Shown here in pieces: positions 9,628-20,049 of a stretch of DNA of 64,000 nt. Each line of letters starts with the position of its first letter. Position 1 is the first letter of the stretch. A program made the translations under genes and the position numbers. The stretch comes from Nematopogon swammerdamellus. Lineage: Eukaryota > Arthropoda > Insecta > Lepidoptera > Adelidae. A model generated the notes under the pieces. It was not told the origin of the DNA. It was given only the letters and a program-made list of their open reading frames with translations, and made no database searches. The stretch covers positions 20,855,891-20,919,890 of the forward strand of contig OX336349.1 of NCBI GenBank assembly GCA_946902875.1, given 5' to 3'.

Positions 9628-10289
9628 CTGTATAAGTCGGATCCGGGTCGGACACAAGTACTTAACTATGATAAAACACAAGGAATGCCAGTTGACGTTT
9701 TAATCAACATTTCTGTAATAACTAGAAATTTGTTTGCTTTTAACTTTTTCCAGGAAAAGGGTCAGGAGTCAGGACACAGCATATGACTCCATATTATGAA
9801 GTCACATGCCTCCTGTCCTGAACTCCTTTTTTTCCTGTCATTTTGCTGGTCACTATACTTATGTGTACAAGCAACACTATTAATTCTTTTAGTACCTATG
9901 TTAAATTCATCTGTCTAAAAAGTTTTATTTCACTTACAATTAAAATATTGTAAGCTTGAGCGGATAGAGTTGTGCGTCACTCAATTTGTAAAAATTTTAA
10001 TTGTTCAGGGGCTGGACTCAAATACAGCGCCGAGTCTAGTGAAATCTTCACCAGATTCAGCATAGGCTGTGTCCAGTCTTTTTTTGTTATCTATTTGACT
10101 GTTTAAATGTATGTTTTAATAATGTATAATGTAATGCTGAAGGGAAAAAATAAATAAATTTCTTATTCTTCTTCTTATATTTTAAAATTGTTATCATAAG
10201 CTTAACCATCACTGCACTACCCTTAGATTGTGAAATCAACGATTCATTTATTATTATTTATTTATTATATGCCCCTCGGCTGGATTTCG
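9628..10289. other. mostly unassigned; possible LINE 3' tail
   Basis: 10010-10180 ends in AAATAAATAAATTTCTTATTC and TTCTTCTT, like a LINE 3' UTR with a short repeat tail, but no coding end is visible. The rest is AT-rich and unrecognised. Confidence 0.25.
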
Positions 10290-10640
10290 AAGATCTCTAC
10301 TTAAACACCAATGTTGGAGACACCGCGTTTCCCCACACAGATCGCTCTCGACGGCCGATCCAGCCGTTATTCTCTGATCTGTGAGACAAGGTCTTCGTCT
10401 TCTGCAACGTTCCTCCATCTCTCCGCGGCTCAAAGGCCAGACGCGACGTAACTAATAGGAGACATAGTGCATAAATTGGATTCGGCCATGCGCGGCTCGC
10501 TAGTCGCTGGTTCCAATTACACCCGCTATAAATAGACCGGCAGCGATCGTTATCATGTTTCACTGACCGGCTGGAACGTCTGATCCAGCTCTGTTCCAGT
10601 GCTGTGCTCCTGTTACCTATCACAACCATGCCTATATCAT
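10290..10640 (-). other. GC-richer block with 110-codon ORF, unidentified
   Basis: This block has more CpG than its surroundings. The minus-strand ORF (10297-10629) is Arg- and Ser-rich and matches no family I recognise. It may be an out-of-frame transposon relic. Confidence 0.2.
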
Positions 10641-10694
10641 TAGATGCTTCTCTTTCTTAAATCTGGTCCGCACTTTGTGTACTTGTATTTAGTG

Positions 10695-10860
10695 TCCCAG
10701 GAAGAGAGACAGGTTTTGATCCGGTATGTCGGAGGTAAGCGGTGTTTCCGTGCTACTGAAGGCCGAGAGGATTGGATTTGGAGAGCTATTGAAGAGGCGT
10801 AAATCCAGCACTGGGCACTAAGACGCTGACTGATTTACTGACTGAAGAGGGAAAGAGAAA
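10695..10860 (+). mobile_element. RTE-type LINE 3' end fragment
   Basis: It encodes the end of an RTE reverse-transcriptase ORF (CFRATEGRE-like block, then the EEA...Q.W end) and runs into a degenerate CTGA tail at about 10830-10852. It is 5'-truncated and diverged. Confidence 0.55.
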
Positions 10861-11319
10861 GGAAACCTATCCTTGCTTAGGTTAGAGCATACAAGAATAT
10901 TATGGTGAACAATTTAGGAGACAGCTGGAATAATGTACAGTACTTTTAACAAGAAACCTCGGCTTTTACACGACAGCCAATGCCTAAGTGGCGAAGGCGG
11001 GCGACAAGGAGTTCTACTAGAGCATTTTACTGCGTTTTCCTTGGTTTCTAGTTTTATATTAGCAGTCGAGTTTTTAAAACCTTTATTTGAATTTTTGTAT
11101 GATTTATATCGTATAAGTGTATTTGGCGGATTTAATTTTTCACAGATGCCTTTGTGGCAACCATCTTCAATGAGATTTTAAATGTAGACTCATGCCATAC
11201 ACTTACGCCCATGTTTTTGTTCTTGACAGCCTTGGTGGCTAATACTTGAAATTACGACGAAATGATCCTTCAAAGCGCTTATTGAAATCTCGCCCTCTTT
11301 TTGTGGGTTAAAATTTTAC
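10861..11319. other. no recognised feature
   Basis: AT-rich sequence. An 82-codon ORF (10933-11181) has no recognisable features. Confidence 0.3.
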
Positions 11320-11453
11320 ATAGCGGTCGAGTCATACTCTATGAAGCATTTTAACTAATCATGAAATTTTAACTAACATGGCGCTAATCATGACTTGGCG
11401 ATACGGAACCCTCGGTGCGCGAGTTCGACTCGCACTTGGCCGGTTTTTTTTTT
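11320..11453 (+). repeat. family E, 3' part
   Basis: The TGAAGCATTTTAACTAATCA block is followed by GATACGGAACCCTCGGTGCG and the GCGAGTTCGACTCGC hairpin end with a T run. The 5' half is missing. Confidence 0.6.
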
Positions 11454-11694
11454 CTTGTGCACTTGCGCGTTTTAAGTTGGCATGCTCCATTACCAGAGTA
11501 GGTAACACGCTCATATTTTATTTATGAGTATTAATGTTAGCTGTGCCATTAAATTAATTGTACTTACATAGAAATTGATTTTACAAATGACAAATTTTTC
11601 TCTAATGGATAGTTCAAGGATTTTACATTGATTTTGTTATAAATTGTCTTTTTATTCAATACTAGCCAGCGGAAGTTATCAATTTTATCAATCA

Positions 11695-11995
11695 ATCAAT
11701 CAATACTAATAATAAATCTGTAAGGGGTGGTCATGGAGTAAGTTACTTTGTTTTAGGAAATATTGAGTTTGTAGCCTCTATGTATGATACTAAAGCTAAA
11801 TTGACGATTTTTAGAAATCTTTTCTGTATGTATGTATGTATGTTCCGCCATAACTCTTAAGCCGATCATCCGAATTCGATGAAACTTTGTACAAGCACAT
11901 TTAACTGTATGGGACACAGGATAGGCTACATAAAATTCAGTTTCGGTTACGCTAAGATGTGGCTCCCATACAAACCGATATGTTCAATCCGCGCG
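11695..11995 (+). mobile_element. family B copy, 3' end replaced
   Basis: It carries the family B start and middle (GGTCATGGAGTAAG, GTATGTATGTATG, GGTTACGCTAAGATGTGG). After GCGCGCC the sequence switches to the GC-rich block at 12020 and lacks the usual end. Confidence 0.55.
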
Positions 11996-12019
11996 CCTTA
12001 GTACTATACATAGGTATTT

Positions 12020-12095
12020 ACCGAGCGAGCGGCAGTTGGCGGCGCGGCGGAGGCGCGGCGCGGAGGGGGCGCGGGGGAGGCGCGGCCTATAAACT
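12020..12095 (+). other. very GC-rich purine/GC block
   Basis: About 75 bases of GGCGGCGCGGAGG-type sequence in otherwise AT-rich DNA, with several runs of three or more G. It is followed by TTCACGCAAAAACTACAGAA, a motif of another lepidopteran dispersed repeat. It may be a G-quadruplex former. Confidence 0.4.
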
Positions 12096-12180
12096 CAACA
12101 GCGAACCGAGCAGCCGCACTATATTCTTCTTTCACGCAAAAACTACAGAACAGATTTTGATGAGCCTTACAGTACTATAG

Positions 12181-12650
12181 CTTATTCATCAAAAAGGCTA
12201 TAATTTATAAAGACGTTGTGTAAATTTGCCCAAATATCGATAAATGTCAAGTAAGTCGGAAAAAATCCTGCCTTCTGAGAGCTATCTCGGCGTGCGCTGC
12301 ATAAACCGTTAGAGTTACACGAAGATAGTGTATAGTGAGGTTGTTTCTCTAAAATAGTTCTAAAAAAAAGTCCGCGACAGCATATATCTACCTTTTATGT
12401 GGAAGCCACTATAGCCAAAATTGTGAGCCAAAAATAAATTTAAATTGGATGCTGTATTTACAATGCACATTTTATAGTTTTGAATTAATTCTTATCAAAA
12501 TACATACTTTTATCGCTTCTGGTGTTTAAAGTAGATAAACTTTGGCTGTTACACTAAGTAATTTGGACAAATAGTTTAAAAGTTACGACGATGAGAATGT
12601 CTTGAGAGAAGCGCTGCGCTTCTCTCAGCGGGGGGCAGCGGGGCGAGGCG
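12181..12650. other. no recognised feature
   Basis: No coding or repeat signature was recognised, apart from GAGAGAAGCGCTGCGCTTCT at 12603-12622, a perfect short palindrome. Confidence 0.3.
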
Positions 12651-12798
12651 AATATGTTTGTATGAATTTCCTCCATAAAATTTAAGCTGATCATCTAAAT
12701 TCGATTAAAATTACTACACGCACATTTAGCTATACGAGACACAGGATAGGCTAAATAAAATTTAGTTCCGGTTATTCTAATATGTGGAGTATTTTACT
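12651..12798 (+). mobile_element. family B middle fragment
   Basis: Diverged family B middle, from the CTCCATAAAATTTAAGC block to CTAATATGTGG. It is cut by the MITE at 12799. Confidence 0.45.
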
Positions 12799-12936
12799 TA
12801 TAGTATTATCAAAACCTCCTGTCCGGTTGGGCAATAAAGTTTTATGGCTTTGCGCCATAGCGCCGTGCGCAGATTCGCTTCCCTAAGCTATATAACTTTA
12901 TTGCCCAACCGGACACGAGGTTTTGATAATACTATA
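12799..12936. mobile_element. short MITE with 43-bp inverted repeats
   Basis: The arms begin TATAGTATTATCAAAACCTC and continue through TGTCCGGTTGGGCAATAAAG, with one mismatch over about 43 bases. The total length is 138 bp with TA at the borders. The near-identical arms imply a recent insertion into family B sequence. It fits a Tc1/mariner-type MITE. Confidence 0.65.
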
Positions 12937-12998
12937 GTTAGGTAGGTATCTAAAGTATTTGATTTATTTTAATTGAATTTTCGTATTTTAATATCGAT

Positions 12999-13065
12999 AG
13001 CTTTTTCCCGCGGATTCGCTCGCGTGAAATTCGTATTTCAAAAGAAGAAACTAAGTAACTTAGGC
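12999..13065 (-). mobile_element. family B end, inverted (left border of array)
   Basis: CCGCGGATTCGCTCGCGTG reads as the family B terminus on the minus strand and leads straight into the minisatellite at 13066. Confidence 0.55.
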
Positions 13066-14460
13066 CGGGACCGGAGGTCGAACTGGATTCAGATAAAAAC
13101 AATAAACATTCTCAAAGAAAGTAAGTAACATACTAAAGGCGAGGCCGAAGGCCGAGCTGCGTTCAGGAAGAGGTTAAACCTTTTCGAAGAAAATAAGCAA
13201 CAAAGGGCGAGGCCGAAGGCCGAGCTGCGTTCAGGAAGACCTTCAACCTTCTCGAACAAGTTCTCGAAGAAAGTAAGTAACTGAGGGCAAGGCCTAAGGT
13301 CGAGCTGCGTTCAGGAAGACTATAATCCTTCTCGAAGAAAGTAAGTAACTAAGGGCGTGGCCAAAGGCCAAGCTGTATTCTGGAAGACAATAAACCTTCT
13401 CGATGACAGTAAGTAACTATGGGCGATAGTTACTTACTTTATTCAAGACGGTTTATAGTCTTCCTGAACGAAGCTCGGCCTTCGGCCTCGCCCTCAATTA
13501 CTTAATTTCTTCGAGAAGGTTTATGGTCTTCCTGAACGCAGCTCGGCCTTCGGCCTCGCCCTCAGTTAGGTACTTACTTTCATCAAGAAGGTTTATAGTC
13601 TTCATGAACGCAGCTCGGCCTTCGACCTTGGCCACGATTACTTAATTTATTCGAGAAGGTTTATAGTCTTCGTGAACGCAGCTCGGCCTTCGACCTTGGC
13701 CACGATTACTTAATTTATTCGAGAAGGTTTATAGTCTTCGTGAACGCAGCTCGGCCTTCGGCCTCGCCCTCTGTTACTTACTTTTTCGAAAATGTTATCG
13801 TCTTCCTGAACGCAGCTCGGCCTTCGGCCTCGCCCTCAGTTAGGTACTTACTTTCATCAAGAAGGTTTATAGTCTTCCTGAACGCAGCTCGGCCTTCGGC
13901 CTTGGCCACGATTACTTGATTTATTCGAGAAGGTTTATAGTATTCCTGAAGGCAGCTCGGCCTTCGGCCTCGCCCTTAGTTACTTACTTTCTTCGAAAAG
14001 GTTTATGGTCTTCCTGAACGCAGCTCGGCCTTCGGCCTCGCCCTCTGTTACTTACTTCTTCGTAAAGGTTATCGTCTTCCTGAACGCAGCTCGGCCTTCG
14101 GCCTCGCCCTCATTGACTTACTTTCTTCAAGAAGGTTTATAGTCTTGCTGTACGCAGCTCGGCCTTCGGCCTCGCCCTCAATTACTTACTTTCTTTGAGT
14201 TGGTTTATCGTCTTCCTGAACGCAGCTCGGCCTTCGGCCTCGCCCTAAATTACTTAATTTCCTCGAGAAGGTTTATAGTCTTCCTGAACGCAGCTTGGCC
14301 TTCGGCCTCGCCCTTAGTTACTTACTTTCTTCGAGAAGATTTATGGTCTTCCTGAACGCAGCTCGGCCTTCGGCCTCGCTGTTAGTTACATACTTTAGTT
14401 GAGAAGGTTTATCGTTTACCTTACTTAACGCAGATCGGCCTTAGTTACTTACTTGCTTTC
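13066..14460. repeat. inverted minisatellite array, unit about 68 bp
   Basis: About 5 units in one orientation (13066-13428) and about 15 in the other (13435-14460), with the switch in the GGCGATAGTTACTTACTTTA segment. The unit core is GCAGCTCGGCCTTCGGCCTC flanked by CTTCCTGAACG and TTACTTACTTTC. Units at about 13570, 13640 and 13870 share a CCTTGGCCACGATTACTT variant, showing internal block duplication. The GAAGAAAGTAAGTAA part matches family B's own subterminal sequence (1490-1505), so the array probably grew from family B. Both outer borders are family B ends. Confidence 0.85.
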
Positions 14461-14873
14461 TTTGAAATACGAATTTCACGCGAGCGAAGCCGCGGGCAAA
14501 AGCTAGTACTAATAACAAATCTGTAGGGGATGGTCACGGAGTAAATTACTTTCTTTTATTAGATACTGAGTTTGTAGACTCCATGTATGATACTAAAACT
14601 AAATTGATGATTTTTAGAAATCTTTTCTGTATGTATGTGTATTATGTTACTCCATAACTCTTAAACTGATCATCTAAATTGGATGAAACTTCGTACAAGC
14701 ATATTTACCAGGATAGGATATAATTCAGTTCCGGTTACGCTAAGATGTGGCTCTCATACAAACCCAAATGTTCCGAGCGCCGAAATAAAGGTACGGTAGC
14801 GGCCTTACTTTCTTCTTTTTAAATATAAATTTCACGCGAGCGAAGCCGCGAGCAATAGCTATTAATACATATA
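14461..14873 (+). mobile_element. family B end followed by a family B copy
   Basis: 14461-14505 is the right border of the array, with a GAATTTCACGCGAGCGAAGC terminus. A further copy follows at once from the ACTAATAACAAATCTG start at 14504 to GCGAGCAATAGCTA at 14870. Confidence 0.6.
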
Positions 14874-14931
14874 ATAAACCACAACGTCCGGTAAAATGTA
14901 GGCGATATTAAATATCGATTAATAGTCTAGG

Positions 14932-15233
14932 CAGGCCTCACGCACTCTATGTACTTGCGCGCGCTAACTACCTACCGCCCGACGGGCCGCCGGCGGTCTA
15001 TTTCAGTGAAAATTCGTCAGCCGCGCGAAGTATACATAGATGCTCGCCCACGCAACTGCGCGCAGCTGCAAGGCAATAACCACTTTACACTCGATCGTTA
15101 AGGTACATTTTCGTACGCAGCGAATGGCGTCGTGAAGCAGTAGGCTATTAAAGCCCGAAGGTAGGAACATTTTCTATGGAGTGATTTATCTGTTACGAAG
15201 TAACTATTAAGTAATCTGTGGTCTAGGCCTTAC
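14932..15233 (+). repeat. repeat F, copy 1
   Basis: About 300 bp starting AGGCCTCACGCACTCTATG and ending TTAAGTAATCTGTGG. An inverted copy is at 31446-31740. The first 130 bases are GC-rich. It has no ORF, and both copies are flanked by CTAGG-containing sequence. The class is unknown. Confidence 0.55.
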
Positions 15234-15515
15234 AAATTATATTAAAAACTTGCCAAGCCTCAAGACAATATTCAAATTGTTCACAATTTATACGAACTAT
15301 TTCAGAAATCCGATTTATTATATTTTTAGAGTCAATTACGGCGACATATCATGACAAAAACCAGCAATTCCTTCAAAGTATGTTAATACGGAACGAGTTA
15401 GTGTGGACTGGGGAGTGGCGGCATCCGTACGCGCCTTTATTTTAATAATTTTTTATCTCACTTAGATCACTTAGCGCCGCATAACTGCGATACATCTGAA
15501 TGTTACTCTTCTCTC

Positions 15516-15664
15516 TATCTCTACTTCTTATAAAAGTGAACGTCTGTCTGTATGTATGTTTGTTTGAGGTAAAATCGGGAACCACCGAACAGATTTTGAT
15601 GTGGTTTGCACAAGTGTAGAGAGTAGGGTAAAAAAAGGGTACTTCAAGCTCACTATAGGCTATA
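15516..15664 (+). repeat. short dispersed repeat fragment
   Basis: GTCTGTCTGTATGTATGTTT then CCGAACAGATTTTGATG is the 5' signature of lepidopteran families that end in GCCGCGGGC. The end is missing here. Confidence 0.35.
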
Positions 15665-16107
15665 CAGGGTGTAAAAACGGCGAGTAAATTAAATTTAAGA
15701 AATGATTATTGGGATCAATAGTAACAAAAAAGTCTACTAACTTTTTTCTGAATTCCCTTTAAATAAAAAGTTACAGTTTTTATACAAACTAATTGATTAT
15801 TTTAGTGTAAAAATGGTCTAATGACAACATGGTGGCGCGGAGGGGGGAAGAGCGGGTGAGACGTGAGCGCCTCGGACGGAGGTGTTGGCGGGAGGGGCGG
15901 GTTTGTGAGTGGAGGACTGGAGGTCGGCAGGCGGAGGGTGCAGAGTGGCAACAACGTGTTAAATTACACTAGACGAAAACATACATTTCAAAAATTCATA
16001 TCTCGAAAACTAGACACTTTAGAGAAAAACTTTATTTGCTTTTTTGTCTAGGAAAAACATGAGGATTGCGCTGGCGAAATTAATGTACTCGCCGTTTTAA
16101 CACCCAG
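15665..16107. mobile_element. TIR element with CAGGGTGT ends
   Basis: The left end CAGGGTGTAAAAACGGCGAG and the inverse of the right end match over about 30 bases. The element is about 443 bp and TATA sits at both borders. A 62-codon Gly/Arg-rich ORF inside (15863-16051) looks like GC-rich chance sequence, not a transposase. Confidence 0.5.
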
Positions 16108-16134
16108 TTATACCATCCATCATACTAAATATAT

Positions 16135-16390
16135 ATTTTTTTATGGTAACTGACACGGTTGGCTATATCACCTACAACATCCGTGATGTCAGCCCATTAA
16201 TTTCATTTCATGTCGGCTACACTGAACTGGACTGAAAACACGAACTATTTACATAGCCGTTTCGACGGACGTTTCGTTCACTGCAGTGGTACCAACCCGG
16301 GCGGGATAAACGCTACCACCTAGTAAGGTAAAAAGGGAAGGGACCTACAGTTTTATAAGGAATCCGAACTAAGGTTTAAAGGTAATACAG
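16135..16390 (-). mobile_element. SINE-P body, 5'-truncated
   Basis: The body runs from the poly(A) (T run near 16140) to GTAGGTCCC (near 16345). The head is lost. Directly beyond, 16388-16447 is a fragment of family E (minus orientation, GGCTTAGTAATAGGGTC). Confidence 0.65.
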
Positions 16391-16447
16391 ACGGCGCCGC
16401 CCGTAGGCTTAGTAATAGGGTCTGGTATACGGAATCCTAAAAATCTA

Positions 16448-16881
16448 TATTTATTATATTCGTACTAAAAGAACTCAAACACCCATGACTTATAGGAATT
16501 ACCCTAGAAAGTGCCGGGAACAGCGCTCACTGCGCCGATTCTCAGTCCAACAGGTCAACCGTCATGTGAATACCGGAAGAAGCTTATAACCCGATTGGCA
16601 TCTTCCGGTCACTGGGCAGAACATATAATGATCTGTGACGATCTGTCCAGGTCGACGGACCGTGTGTGTGTACGTGAATAATGATGGACAATGGGCAGTT
16701 AGCCATTTCATTGTACACTTTGATTTTGCCCATGAAAATTCAAAATTTATTTATTACCAAAATATACACATAATACAGCCGAAAGTTTCGTATAAGTTAG
16801 TAGGTAGGAGCGTACAATTTGCTTATAATTAATTAAAACAAAAATAGAGGTTACTAGTGTCAGTACCTAATATTATATTTA
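16448..16881. other. no recognised feature
   Basis: A 65-codon ORF (16635-16832) is unrecognised. Confidence 0.3.
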
Positions 16882-17128
16882 CATAGCTGTGCCCGCGGCT
16901 CCGCCCGCTCTCATATTTCACTTCACTGCTAACCTCATAAGCCATTTAGCGTGATAGTAAGTAGCTTATAGTTGATGGGAAGAATCAAGCTATCCGTAGA
17001 ATTTTGTTTTATTAAAATCGGTTCAGTGGTTCTCGAGTTATAAGCGGACAGACAGACATACACTCAGACACTCAGACACTCAGACAGAAAGCAGACGTTG
17101 GATTTTATTATAGGTAAGGATAAGGATA
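16882..17128 (-). mobile_element. family G copy
   Basis: On the minus strand it runs from ACCTATAATAAAATCCAACG to GCGGGCGGAGCCGCGGGCAC. Other copies are at 21277, 49290 and 59683. It has a GTCT/GAGT microsatellite and the GAACCACTGAACCGATTTTA block. The terminus resembles family B's. It is non-coding. Confidence 0.6.
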
Positions 17129-17332
17129 AGGAAGGATATTGTAGTGGGCCGTATTTTTTCCGGAGCCCTGCTTCCCAAGCTAGGATTCCCTCTGTTATGG
17201 GAAGTTTTCGGGCTTTGTCTCATTAAAATTTGCTGATAATGTTTCGCGCGACAAGCTTTACATGTACCTACTAAAGAGCTAGTTTTTGAAAATATTTTTC
17301 ATTTTTTTTTTTATTATAACCATAATGGTTAA

Positions 17333-18055
17333 GACGAGACGGAAGTTAACTTTCTCCATACAAAATCGTCTTTCGGCATTTATATTTTCTAGCCCCCTAA
17401 ACCTTATTCGATTTTTACAATTGTTTTTTCTCGTCTTAAAGACAGTCCAATCTACGTTCCTGTAATTTTTTTTTTAGATGAAATATACCTACAACACCGG
17501 AGCTAAAAATTTGTATTTCGACCGAAAAAATTAGAATTTTGTATTTTTTGATGTCATGAAGTTCATTTAGCTTTATTGAGTCATCCTCATCACTTTAGAT
17601 ATTAAAAAATATAAAAAGACAGGAACGTAGATTCGACTATCCTTATTACAACTAAAAACCGCCCAAGTGCGAGTCGGACTCGCGCACCGAAGTTTCCGCA
17701 CAAAAAAAACCAATGAAAAAAACATGTTTCTTGTATAGGTACCCCCCTTAATTTTTAATTTTTTCTATTTTTTATTATTTGTTGTTATATCCGCCATAAT
17801 AACACATATTCTGTGAACATTTCAACGAGCTACCTATGACAGACAGACAGACAGATGGACGGACGGACGGAAGGACGGAAGGACGGACGGACGGACGGAC
17901 GGACGGACAGACAGACAGACGGCGCAGGCTTAGTAATAGGCTTTCGTACGGGATACGGAAACCTAAAAAAGAATTGTAAAAATCTGATAAAGTTTTGGGA
18001 GGTAAAAGACATAAATGCCGAAAGACGATTTTGTATGGGAAAAGTTAAACAACTT
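17333..18055. mobile_element. TTAA hairpin MITE, copy 3, split by family E
   Basis: The left arm starts at TTAA 17329-17332. The interior is long (AATCTACGTTCC with its inverse AACGTAGATTCG). The right arm resumes at about 17967 (GAATTGTAAAAATCTG) after the family E insertion at 17650-17966 and stops at GGAAAAGTTAA, so its terminus is lost. Confidence 0.65.
17650..17966 (-). repeat. family E copy with GGAC microsatellite
   Basis: It reads CCAAGTGCGAGTCGGACTCG at the left and ATACGGAAACCTAAAAA at the right, so it is a full-length short form in minus orientation. A GGAC/GGAA run (17855-17910) is the expanded version of the CCGTC tract seen in every copy. Overlapping 103- and 111-codon ORFs here are products of this repeat. 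Confidence 0.7.
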
Positions 18056-18265
18056 CGGAGCAGAATATTACATGTAAATCTTTTGAAAATATGCGTTCTC
18101 TCAACAGATAGGATCTTTTTATGGTTTACGGAAATCCTCATATTTAAGGTCGAGTCTCGTTATTTTTTAAGTCAACCAGATTTCCTGTGATGACATTATT
18201 ATTTATAGTGAAGGTTTTCAATAAGGATATGAACTGAATAAACCACATATGGCACTGAGCATATA

Positions 18266-18503
18266 TAAAAACCGGCCAAGTGCGAGTTAGACTCGCGCAC
18301 GGAGGTTTCCGCACCACAAAAAAAAACCGCTGAAAAAACAAGTTTCTTGTATGTGAACCCCCTAAATTTTTCACATTTTATTATTTTTTTATATGTTGTT
18401 ATATCCGCTAAATCAACTCATATTTTGTGAAAAATTCAACCGGCTAGCTATTACGGTTCCAAAGATACAGCCATCCGACGGACGGACGGACAGACAGACT
18501 CCA
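18266..18503 (-). repeat. family E copy, truncated
   Basis: The GGCCAAGTGCGAGTTAGACT end is present and it stops in the GGACGGACAGACAGACT tract at 18503, where a LINE tail begins. Confidence 0.65.
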
Positions 18504-18700
18504 ATAAAATATTAAACATTAATAAGTACATTCGAAAATTCACATAAGGTGCAAAGGCGGACTTATCCCTTACAGTCAACCTTTGGATGTTTGAGATTCG
18601 ATAATATAGTGGAATGTAAGTAGGCAGTAGCAAAAGAGTTGAGCGTGAGAATTGAAGATAAAATAATAATAAGAATACTTATAAATAATATATATAACTA
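18504..18700 (-). mobile_element. LINE 3' UTR fragment
   Basis: On the minus strand it reads CTCAAACATCCAAAGGTTGA then AAGTCCGCCTTTGCACCTTA. The same sequence occurs on the plus strand at 30590-30780, where it is a TSD-flanked LINE tail. It is non-coding. Confidence 0.6.
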
Positions 18701-18710
18701 AATTAATAGT

Positions 18711-18893
18711 TCAGTCAGTCAGTCATCGTCCACTGCTGGACATACGCCTCTCCAATTTTCTCCCAGTCCAGTCTCCCAGGCCGGGAGGCCTTTAGCGATA
18801 CGAAACCACTGCTTTCCGCCGACGTATTTGATGTCGTCGTCCCACCTGGCGTGTGGTCTTCCCACACTCCGTTTTCCTGCCCACGGCCGCCAG
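18711..18893 (-). pseudogene. RTE-type LINE C-terminus with CTGA tail
   Basis: The minus strand encodes the RTE C-terminal block: an RW-type segment, then SLKA, the EKIGEAYVQQW end and a stop, followed by a (CTGA)n tail seen as TCAGTCAGTCAGTC at 18711-18724. It is 5'-truncated after about 60 codons. RTE LINEs typically carry such short tandem tails. Confidence 0.7.
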
Positions 18894-19067
18894 GTTCATA
18901 GGTAATGAATCCTATGACATCAGTACCTACCATTAAGTACATGACCATGTTGTACCATGAAGCAACCTTCTTAAGAATCATTGTTATAATAATGTACGTT
19001 TATGTTAATACGCCGGTAATGGGTTTATCCTCATGTTCCGTATGTCCTCTGTCGAAGAACATCGTAT

Positions 19068-19385
19068 GGCGGACCCACAGAGCATGAAATGCGCGCGCCC
19101 GCCCCTACTAGAGGCGCCGTGAGCGCGATTTCTCTACAACGCCGTTGAAGCCTGTGGGCGTGGCCTATGACTTACATATGTGTGTTGTGCGTGTGCATTT
19201 GTTTTGTGCGTGTGCCTAACTTGCTCCTCTTTGTGTGTAGTGTCGATACTAACACACACACACACACACACACATACGAAGCGCTAGCAGCTCAGCGTAC
19301 GGTTATTGGGTTTCAAATATCATCGCTTAGGGCGCCTCTAGTACGGGGCGCGGGCGGTAGGTATTTGATGCTCTGTGGGCGGACC
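19068..19385. mobile_element. hAT-type MITE with 8-bp TSD
   Basis: The 302-bp element (19076-19377) is flanked by perfect 8-bp duplications GGCGGACC (19068-19075 and 19378-19385). Inverted repeats begin CACAGAGCAT and extend about 45 bases with small gaps (CTAGAGGCGCC inner block). It contains a (CA)n microsatellite at 19252-19275. The 8-bp TSD is the hAT signature. It has no transposase. Confidence 0.8.
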
Positions 19386-19577
19386 TCTAAATGCATTCTG
19401 CACGCAAGGTCCCCACATTTTTTAAAGTGTTACATTGTTGCAACATCATTATTGCATTAGTGCTCTTTAGCGTGGGTTATTGTTGAAATTTGATTCGTTT
19501 TTATTATCCTGTTTGTTTTATTGAGCTGTAGTTTTATTGTTTGAAGAAAAGACAAAAAAACCGGAAAGTGTTATTCG

Positions 19578-19649
19578 GACTAGACCACAGAGCAACGATC
19601 GGGTCACACCGCCCGGCCGGACCGGACTTTTTTGCTCTGTGGACTAGAC
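19578..19649. mobile_element. 56-bp hAT-like micro-MITE
   Basis: The element at 19586-19641 is flanked by perfect GACTAGAC duplications (19578-19585 and 19642-19649). The termini CACAGAGCAA and TTGCTCTGTG are inverted and share CACAGAGCA with the larger MITE 200 bases upstream. The interior is GC-rich. Confidence 0.7.
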
Positions 19650-19687
19650 CAATAGGAACGGTACGAACCGGTTGTATTGGCTGGTTT

Positions 19688-19960
19688 TTAGGTTTCCGTA
19701 TCCCGTACGGAAGCCTATTACTAAGCCTACGCCGTCTGTCTGTCCGTCCGTCCGTCCGTCCGTCTGTCCGAGGGCTGTATCTCTTGAACCGTAATAGGTA
19801 GCTCGTTGAAATTTTCTTTTGTTATTTTATTATGGCGGATATAACAACAAATAATAAAAAATAGAAACAGTAAAAAATGAAGAGGGGTTCCCATACAAGA
19901 AACGTGTTTTTTTTTTTGTGGTGCGGAAACCTCGGTGCGCGAGTCCGACTCGCACTTTTT
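19688..19960 (+). repeat. family E copy
   Basis: It runs from GGTTTCCGTATCCCGTACGG, through a TCCG microsatellite (19741-19765), to GTGCGCGAGTCCGACTCGCA. The final GGCCGGTTTT is replaced. Confidence 0.7.
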
Positions 19961-20049
19961 TATTATTTGTTGTGTTTTACTTTAGAGTTTAGAAAGTAAG
20001 AAAGAAGGCAGAGCTGCGTTCCTGGTTTTTTTTTATGTAAACCAGCATG

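Noticed and set aside
13066..14460. CRISPR-like or coding repeat array
   Set aside because: Contiguous minisatellite units with one orientation switch, no spacers and no long ORF.
17830..18190. Two overlapping ORFs (103 and 111 codons)
   Set aside because: Both are translations of the GGAC microsatellite and family E sequence on opposite strands.
19252..19275. (CA)n microsatellite as a regulatory element
   Set aside because: Ordinary dinucleotide run inside a MITE, with no supporting context.
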